Positions 1 through 4,347 of a stretch of 7,159 nucleotides of DNA are shown piece by piece. This DNA is from Puniceicoccales bacterium (GTDB taxonomy: Bacteria > Verrucomicrobiota > Verrucomicrobiia > Opitutales > UBA953). Positions within the stretch are counted from its first letter, which is position 1. Every line of letters starts with the position of its first letter. The notes beneath the pieces were generated by a model that worked only from the letters and a program-made list of their open reading frames with translations, did no database searches and was not told the origin of the DNA. The stretch lies in NCBI GenBank assembly GCA_031284845.1, contig JAITXH010000013.1, positions 1 to 7,159 on the forward strand, written 5' to 3'. The position numbers and the translations under genes are program-made.

Positions 1-79
1 AATGTGTTACATCGCCCAAATCTGGGGACAGGCAAAAAAATATTGACAAACAAGCGTATTGTTGCCGGAATGTCGCGCT
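1..79 (+). promoter_or_regulatory. Upstream flank of the RAYT gene: TTGACA box and short inverted repeats
   Basis: This flank contains a perfect -35-like TTGACA at 43-48, but no good -10 hexamer lies 16-18 bases downstream, so a promoter is only possible. A 4-bp inverted repeat CCCA-AATC-TGGG runs into the G-rich string TGGGGACAGG, ending near base 32. A 5-bp inverted repeat AACAA-GCGTA-TTGTT covers 49-63. G-rich strings of this kind are often found beside RAYT genes, where they can be the REP sequences the protein recognises. That role is inferred here, because only one copy is in the window. GGAA at 67-70 is the only weak ribosome-binding candidate before the ATG at 80. Confidence 0.3.
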
Positions 80-1078
80 ATGGCACGTCACCGCCGCCTT
101 AAATCTTCGCATCCCGCAGCAGTTTACCATTGTATTAGCCGTACCGTGAACGGTGAGTTCTTGTTTGACGATACTGCCAAGGAGATGCTGCGTAAGCATA
201 TCCATCAAACAGCGGAATTCAGTGGGATCGAGGTCATCACCTACGCCATTATGTCCAACCATTTTCATGTGCTCGTGCGCATACTTCCCTGCGACACTCC
301 GGATGATTCCGAATTACTTCGACGCTACAAAGCGCTCTACCCCAATCCCACCCGGTATGCTACAGCGCAAATTGCCATCCTCGAAAGCACACTTAAAGCC
401 AATGGCATCAATGCAGAACAGCTACGCAGGCAATTGCTGGCACGCATGGGAAATGTTTCTGAGTTCATGAAAACACTGAAACAACGCTTTTCGGTTTGGT
501 TCAACCGAAGCCACAAACGCTATGGGACTTTGTGGGCTGAACGCTTCACAAGCACGATTGTTGAAGGTAATCGGCATTTTGCCTTACGAATTACCGCTGC
601 ATACATTGACTTGAATCCTGTACGCGCCGGGTTGACATCTGACCCCAAGGACTACCGCTGGTGCGGCTACGGAGAAGCAGTTGCCATAGGGGGCCGAATG
701 ATACAGGGATTGCGCCAGACAATCGAAGACGCTGCACATTACAGCAACGGTGAGGTGTTGGCGGCATATCGGCTGTCAATGCTGGGGAAAGGCGCTGCCC
801 CCAAAGCCAACGGAGAACGAAGTGGCATAATCAGTCCCGAACTATTTGCTTCTGCAGAAAAATGCGGCGGAGTGCTGCCCCTGTCAGAACGCTTGCGCCT
901 GCGGGTTGCCTGGTTTACCCGTGGTGCCGTAATCGGGAGCAAACAATTTGTCACCGAACACTTATCAACATATCTGAAACACATTAATTCTCAACGTGAT
1001 ATCAAACCGAAGCATGTCGCGCCAAGTGAATCCGATGACGGGCAAACAGAACTCTTCGCGATGCGAAGACGGGCGTAA
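80..1078 (+). CDS. REP-associated tyrosine transposase (RAYT), Y1/HUH superfamily
   Basis: This is a single-strand DNA transposase-like protein of the IS200/TnpA_REP family, 332 residues. Such proteins cut and join at REP hairpins with a catalytic tyrosine and a metal-binding HUH motif, and they are usually single-copy, domesticated genes rather than active insertion sequences. Seen here: an N-terminus typical of the family (MARHRRLKSS, then AAVYHCISR); the HUH motif as NHFHVLV, with His61 and His63; and ITAAYIDLNPVRAGL, whose Tyr175 lines up with the catalytic Tyr115 of E. coli TnpA_REP. After about residue 210 comes a C-terminal extension containing FTRGAVIGSKQFV, a segment I associate with RAYTs of Verrucomicrobiota. 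An in-frame TTG at 59 would add seven residues, but the ATG at 80 gives the family's usual start. All key residues are present and the frame is open, so it looks intact. It is less G+C-rich than the other genes, suggesting acquisition. The family call is firm; activity is not known. Confidence 0.9.
   Translation: MARHRRLKSSHPAAVYHCISRTVNGEFLFDDTAKEMLRKHIHQTAEFSGIEVITYAIMSNHFHVLVRILPCDTPDDSELLRRYKALYPNPTRYATAQIAILESTLKANGINAEQLRRQLLARMGNVSEFMKTLKQRFSVWFNRSHKRYGTLWAERFTSTIVEGNRHFALRITAAYIDLNPVRAGLTSDPKDYRWCGYGEAVAIGGRMIQGLRQTIEDAAHYSNGEVLAAYRLSMLGKGAAPKANGERSGIISPELFASAEKCGGVLPLSERLRLRVAWFTRGAVIGSKQFVTEHLSTYLKHINSQRDIKPKHVAPSESDDGQTELFAMRRRA
1053..1069 (+). repeat. Perfect 7-bp hairpin at the 3' end of the RAYT gene
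   Basis: TCTTCGC (1053-1059) and GCGAAGA (1063-1069) form a perfect inverted repeat around a GAT loop, just before the RAYT stop codon. No T-run follows, so it is unlikely to be an intrinsic terminator. A compact hairpin beside a RAYT gene could be a REP-like target, but only one copy is visible, and the repeat also encodes part of the C-terminus (LFAMRR). Confidence 0.4.
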
Positions 1079-1114
1079 TAAAAGACCTCGAATGGGCGCT
1101 AGTCTGAAAAATCA

Positions 1115-1123
1115 TGCTACAAT
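1115..1123 (+). promoter_or_regulatory. Extended -10 promoter for the lysA operon
   Basis: TGCTACAAT (TG, one base, then TACAAT at 1118-1123) is a good extended -10 element. No recognisable -35 box lies 16-18 bases upstream, which extended -10 promoters can tolerate. Transcription would start near 1130 and give a leader of roughly 180 bases before the likely lysA start. It is the best promoter candidate between the RAYT gene and lysA. Confidence 0.45.
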
Positions 1124-1133
1124 TTTCCCCTCA

Positions 1134-1311
1134 ATGAAGTTTCTTTACCTTACCTTCTTGCCTCACAGGTGAGGGGGGGGGAACATGAAATGTGCGGATT
1201 GGATTGCACCACGAGACCGGATTCTGCCGAGTGACCCTATTGAAGAAGTATTTATTTCCGCTTTTCAGAGAGCCTGCTTTTCGCAAGCTAACGCCTTCTT
1301 TTACCGCAAAA
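1134..1311 (+). other. Structured leader upstream of lysA, with a 12-codon ORF and a G9 tract
   Basis: The predicted leader holds a 12-codon ORF at 1134-1172 (ATG to TGA, peptide MKFLYLTFLPHR). Its end overlaps the palindrome CCTCAC-AG-GTGAGG (1161-1174), which runs into nine consecutive Gs at 1173-1181. An ATG at 1185 follows but is out of frame with lysA. A GTG at 1192 is in frame and open through to lysA, but those 40 residues resemble nothing in the decarboxylase family. I see no lysine riboswitch core and no U-run terminator. Attenuation or leader-peptide control is possible, but unsupported beyond the layout. Confidence 0.3.
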
Positions 1312-2574
1312 ATGGAATCAATGCGCCTTCTCTCTTCACATCTTGCCCGTCGCATCGCCGCCGAGACTGGCACCCCTGCCTATGTTTATTCCCAAAACGC
1401 TCTTGAAACACAGGCCGATGCCGCGCTTGCCTTCCCCAACGCTTTTGGGCTTACCGTGCGCTTTGCCATGAAGGCGCTACCCAATGCAGCCATCCTACGC
1501 ATCTTCGCCCGCAAAGGGCTACATTTTGATGCCAGTTCCGGCCATGAGGCATGGCGAGCCATCCGCGCCGGCATCGCTCCTCAAAAAATTTCTCTTAGCA
1601 CCCAGGAGTTTCCATCTGACTTTGCTGCGCTTTGGCGCGCCGGCATCACCATCAACGCCTGCTCGCTTGCCCAGCTCGATACATTGGGTCGCACCTTTCC
1701 CGGCGCGAATGTCGGCGTGCGCCTCAATCCGGGACGTGGATCCGGCGGCACTGGCAAAACCAATGTCGGCGGTCCCGATGCCTCTTTTGGCATTTGGCAC
1801 GAATACATCGGCGAAATACTGGAAACAGCACGGCGCCACGGGTTGAAAATTATCCGTATCCATACGCACATTGGTTCGGGCAGCGACCCGCTCGTCTGGC
1901 TCGAAGCCTCCCGGCTCAGCCTCGCACTCACACAGCACTTTCCCGACGTCACCATACTCAACCTAGGCGGAGGTTACAAAGTCGCCCGCGTCGCATCTGA
2001 AAAAGGCACTGACTTGCAAACGATCGGCATGCCCATCAAGGCGGCATTTGAAAAACTGGCCGTTGAGACCGGAAGGAAGCTTCATCTGGAAATCGAGCCA
2101 GGCACTTTTCTAGTCGCCAATTGCGGTGTGCTGCTCGCGCGGATTCAAGATGTCACCGACACTGGTCCAGCCGGGCGTCGTTTCCTTAAGCTCGATACCG
2201 GCATGACCGAGCTCCTACGTCCCTCGCTCTACGGAGCGCAACACCCCATCAGCGTCCTCCCGGCCAATGCCACCGAGCGCACCACCGATTATGTCGTGGT
2301 CGGGCATTGTTGCGAATCAGGAGATTTGGTCTCGTGCGCCCCCGGCGAACCGGAAACTCTCGCCCCACGCCAACTTGCCGAGGTGCAAGCGGGCGATCTT
2401 TGCCTCATCGGCGGAGCGGGTGCATATTGTTCCGCTATGAGCTCGAAAAATTACAACAGCTTTCCCGAAGCACCCGAAGTGCTCGTCGGTGCGGACGACA
2501 CTCCGCATCTTATCCGGCGACGCCAGACCTTGGAGCAAATCGTGCAAAATGAAATTTTACCCGAGGGATATTAA
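1312..2574 (+). CDS. lysA: Diaminopimelate decarboxylase
   Basis: This cytoplasmic, fold-type III PLP enzyme converts meso-diaminopimelate to L-lysine and CO2, the last step of lysine synthesis. With the ATG at 1312 it has 420 residues, the usual family length. Motifs in order: FAMKALPN with Lys54 as the PLP Schiff-base lysine; HTHIGSG (184-190); the phosphate-binding glycines in LNLGGGYKV (219-221); EIEPGT (260-265); LLRPSLYGAQHP with substrate-binding Arg and Tyr; CCESGD (333-338), whose Cys and Glu complete the active site from the partner subunit; and GAYCSAM with Tyr372. CESGD separates it from carboxynorspermidine decarboxylase and from ornithine/arginine decarboxylases. EPGT stands where many family members have EPGR, and the Arg normally contacts substrate, so this is a variant. 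The ATG at 1321 is an alternative start; an in-frame GTG at 1192 would add 40 unrelated residues. No Shine-Dalgarno is visible, only an A-run. The next gene begins 24 bases downstream, so the two are probably co-transcribed. Confidence 0.87.
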   Translation: MESMRLLSSHLARRIAAETGTPAYVYSQNALETQADAALAFPNAFGLTVRFAMKALPNAAILRIFARKGLHFDASSGHEAWRAIRAGIAPQKISLSTQEFPSDFAALWRAGITINACSLAQLDTLGRTFPGANVGVRLNPGRGSGGTGKTNVGGPDASFGIWHEYIGEILETARRHGLKIIRIHTHIGSGSDPLVWLEASRLSLALTQHFPDVTILNLGGGYKVARVASEKGTDLQTIGMPIKAAFEKLAVETGRKLHLEIEPGTFLVANCGVLLARIQDVTDTGPAGRRFLKLDTGMTELLRPSLYGAQHPISVLPANATERTTDYVVVGHCCESGDLVSCAPGEPETLAPRQLAEVQAGDLCLIGGAGAYCSAMSSKNYNSFPEAPEVLVGADDTPHLIRRRQTLEQIVQNEILPEGY

Positions 2575-2598
2575 CACACCGCCACTTTCTTCAAAAAA

Positions 2599-4101
2599 AT
2601 GTCCGCATTTCAACACATCCCTCTTGGGGAATCCGTCCCTCAAAGTCCCCACGCCGTCGTGGTAAGCCTGCCCACAATCGCCGATGTCATCGGTTACGAA
2701 GAGCGCCGTCCAGAGACGATGGACATCGTGCGCACAGGCTACCCGCGTTTTGTGCAACACCCCTTTATTACCGAGGCGGCTCGCAAACTAGCGGAAGAAT
2801 CCCACATGGGCACCCGTGCCCAATTCCCTGTCGCTTCGACTGCCGCCGCTCTCCGCATTATCGAAATACTCGGTGTGGATGATGCAGGCATCACCGAGGC
2901 CGAAGGCTGGGTGTTGCTTCACCTCACCCCCAACGATCCTGAGCTTGCCCGCCACGCCGGCAAAATCATCCAGCACGCCGGATTGGGCATCTCCTCGCGC
3001 CAGGCAGAAGACTGGCTTGTCGCCCACGGCTATCGCGCCGCGATCGCTTCCGAGACACTGTATTCAGGCGACGCTTCAGCCGCCGTCCGGCAAGCCCTCG
3101 CTCCCCTCCTCTCCCCCGTCGTTCCCGATGAGATTCTCCTGTGTCACTCAGGCATGAGTGCCATCTTTGCCGCCGTCACAGCAGCGCGCACCGTGCAACG
3201 CCCCCTCGGACGCACCCTGTGGTTACAACTCGGCTGGCTCTATGCCGACACCACCGAAGTCTTCCGCAAGTGTCTTCCAGCAGACGAAGAATTTTTTGTA
3301 TTGGACAACGTTTTTGACAAGGCGGCTATTGAAGCGTTTTTCGAAAAGAACGGCTCACGTCTGTCCGCCATTATCACTGAAGCGCCGACCAATCCGCTCA
3401 TGCAAACACTCGATTTTGCCTGGCTCTCTGCGCTTGCCCGACGCCACGGCGTCCTCTGTATCCTTGACCCTTCCACAAGCAGCTTGGTGAACGTGAATCT
3501 GCTTCCATACGCTGACATGCTGGTAACGAGCCTGACAAAATACGCCGCGAATGAAAGTGATGTGATGATGGGAGCCTTTGCCGCCAACCCGGCTTCCCCC
3601 GCCCATACCACCCTGCTGGCTACAGCACGCCACACCCACACCCCTGCCTACCATCGCGACATCGCCCGCCTTGCCGCGCAAATAAACGCCATGTCCGATG
3701 TGACCGCACGCATCAACGCCAACACCACACGCCTCGTCGCATGGCTGGAACGCCAGCCTGCTGTGCGCCGCGTCCATTGGGCCGGCTCTGCCGATTCTGC
3801 TGCGCACTACGCCGCTATCGTCCGCCCTTCTGGAGGCCCAGGATGCATGCTTTCCATTGAGCTGAACATCCCCATGGCCCGTTTTTACGACCGCATAAAA
3901 ACAGTAAAAGGCCCCAGTTTCGGCACGCGTTTCACACTGGTTTCCCCCTTTATTTACATGGCACATTACGATCTGGTAACAAGTGCTCCCGCACGGCGCG
4001 AACTGCTCAAGCGAGGCATAGATCCCGAGTTGATCCGCATCAGCACAGGAACGGAACCGGCGGACGAATTAGAAGCCGTCTTTGCCGAAGCACTGGCATA
4101 A
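2599..4101 (+). CDS. Cystathionine gamma-synthase-like PLP enzyme, long fungal-like form
   Basis: A 500-residue fold-type I enzyme of the Cys/Met metabolism PLP family. The likely reaction joins an activated homoserine to cysteine to make cystathionine for methionine synthesis. Bacterial MetB has about 390 residues; the extra length here is N-terminal. Residues 16-57 (SPHAVVVSLPTIADVIGYEE, then TGYPRF and HPFI) strongly resemble the N-terminal part of fungal cystathionine gamma-synthases (Str2/Met-7). The core follows: HSGMSAIFAAV (183-193); EAPTNPLMQTLD (261-272); ILDPSTSS with Asp290, expected to contact the PLP ring nitrogen; SLTKYAANESDVMMG with Lys314 as the PLP lysine; and LIRISTGTEP with Arg480, the equivalent of the substrate-carboxylate Arg. 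Common bacterial signatures such as YSRxxNPT and GHSD are absent or altered. The ATG at 2599 follows seven As and no Shine-Dalgarno. It lies 24 bases after lysA. The choice between acetyl-, succinyl- or phospho-homoserine, and between cysteine and sulfide, cannot be read from the sequence, so metB is not assigned. Confidence 0.8.
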   Translation: MSAFQHIPLGESVPQSPHAVVVSLPTIADVIGYEERRPETMDIVRTGYPRFVQHPFITEAARKLAEESHMGTRAQFPVASTAAALRIIEILGVDDAGITEAEGWVLLHLTPNDPELARHAGKIIQHAGLGISSRQAEDWLVAHGYRAAIASETLYSGDASAAVRQALAPLLSPVVPDEILLCHSGMSAIFAAVTAARTVQRPLGRTLWLQLGWLYADTTEVFRKCLPADEEFFVLDNVFDKAAIEAFFEKNGSRLSAIITEAPTNPLMQTLDFAWLSALARRHGVLCILDPSTSSLVNVNLLPYADMLVTSLTKYAANESDVMMGAFAANPASPAHTTLLATARHTHTPAYHRDIARLAAQINAMSDVTARINANTTRLVAWLERQPAVRRVHWAGSADSAAHYAAIVRPSGGPGCMLSIELNIPMARFYDRIKTVKGPSFGTRFTLVSPFIYMAHYDLVTSAPARRELLKRGIDPELIRISTGTEPADELEAVFAEALA

Positions 4102-4347
4102 AGAGCCTACACGCGGATACCGTTTGTTTTACAGTGCACCTATGACGCAGCCCGCTTGCGCTTCGCTTATCCCAAAGACAAAGCAAGGCAGCTTCGCGGT
4201 TTGCGCGTCATCCCAGTGGAATCCAAAGTCCAACGCAGGATCGGCAAATGCCCACCAGATTGCGAAAGCCGCCCTGCCCCGACTCTTCTTTCAGGCTGAA
4301 TACTCGATGCGTGACAAGGCACAAGGCACCTCGCATTTTCGCCGCCC
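4102..4347. other. Intergenic region before the UvrA-like gene, with an inverted-repeat block
   Basis: No gene is convincing in these 246 bases; an open frame crossing them (from 4082 to 4360) resembles no family and overlaps both neighbours. ATGACGC (4142-4148) and GCGTCAT (4205-4211) form a perfect 7-bp inverted repeat around 56 bases, inside which CTTGC (4155-4159) can pair with GCAAG (4183-4187). Next to it, read on the minus strand, GGATTCCACTGGGATGACG resembles the hairpin repeats (GGATTCC...GGAATGACG) scattered between genes in many bacteria. No clear terminator for the upstream operon and no strong promoter for the next gene is visible. GAATAC near 4298-4303 is only a weak -10 candidate. 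Confidence 0.35.

Noticed and set aside
80..1078. Complete insertion sequence around the transposase-like gene
   Set aside because: No terminal repeats or target duplication are visible, and the protein is of the single-copy RAYT type.
1079..1130. Intrinsic terminator after the RAYT gene
   Set aside because: The hairpin at 1053-1069 is inside the gene and no T-run follows it.
1192..1311. In-frame GTG start giving a 460-residue decarboxylase
   Set aside because: The added 40 residues resemble nothing in the family, and the ATG at 1312 gives the normal length of 420.
1130..1311. Lysine riboswitch in the lysA leader
   Set aside because: I cannot find the conserved core or the expected helices, and the leader is short for one.
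1185..1406. 73-codon ORF starting just after the G-run
   Set aside because: It overlaps the start of lysA by 95 bases, resembles no family, and the G-run is only three bases from its ATG, too close for a normal ribosome-binding site.
1312..2574. Carboxynorspermidine or ornithine/arginine decarboxylase
   Set aside because: CESGD, LLRPSLYG and GAYCSAM match diaminopimelate decarboxylase better than those relatives.
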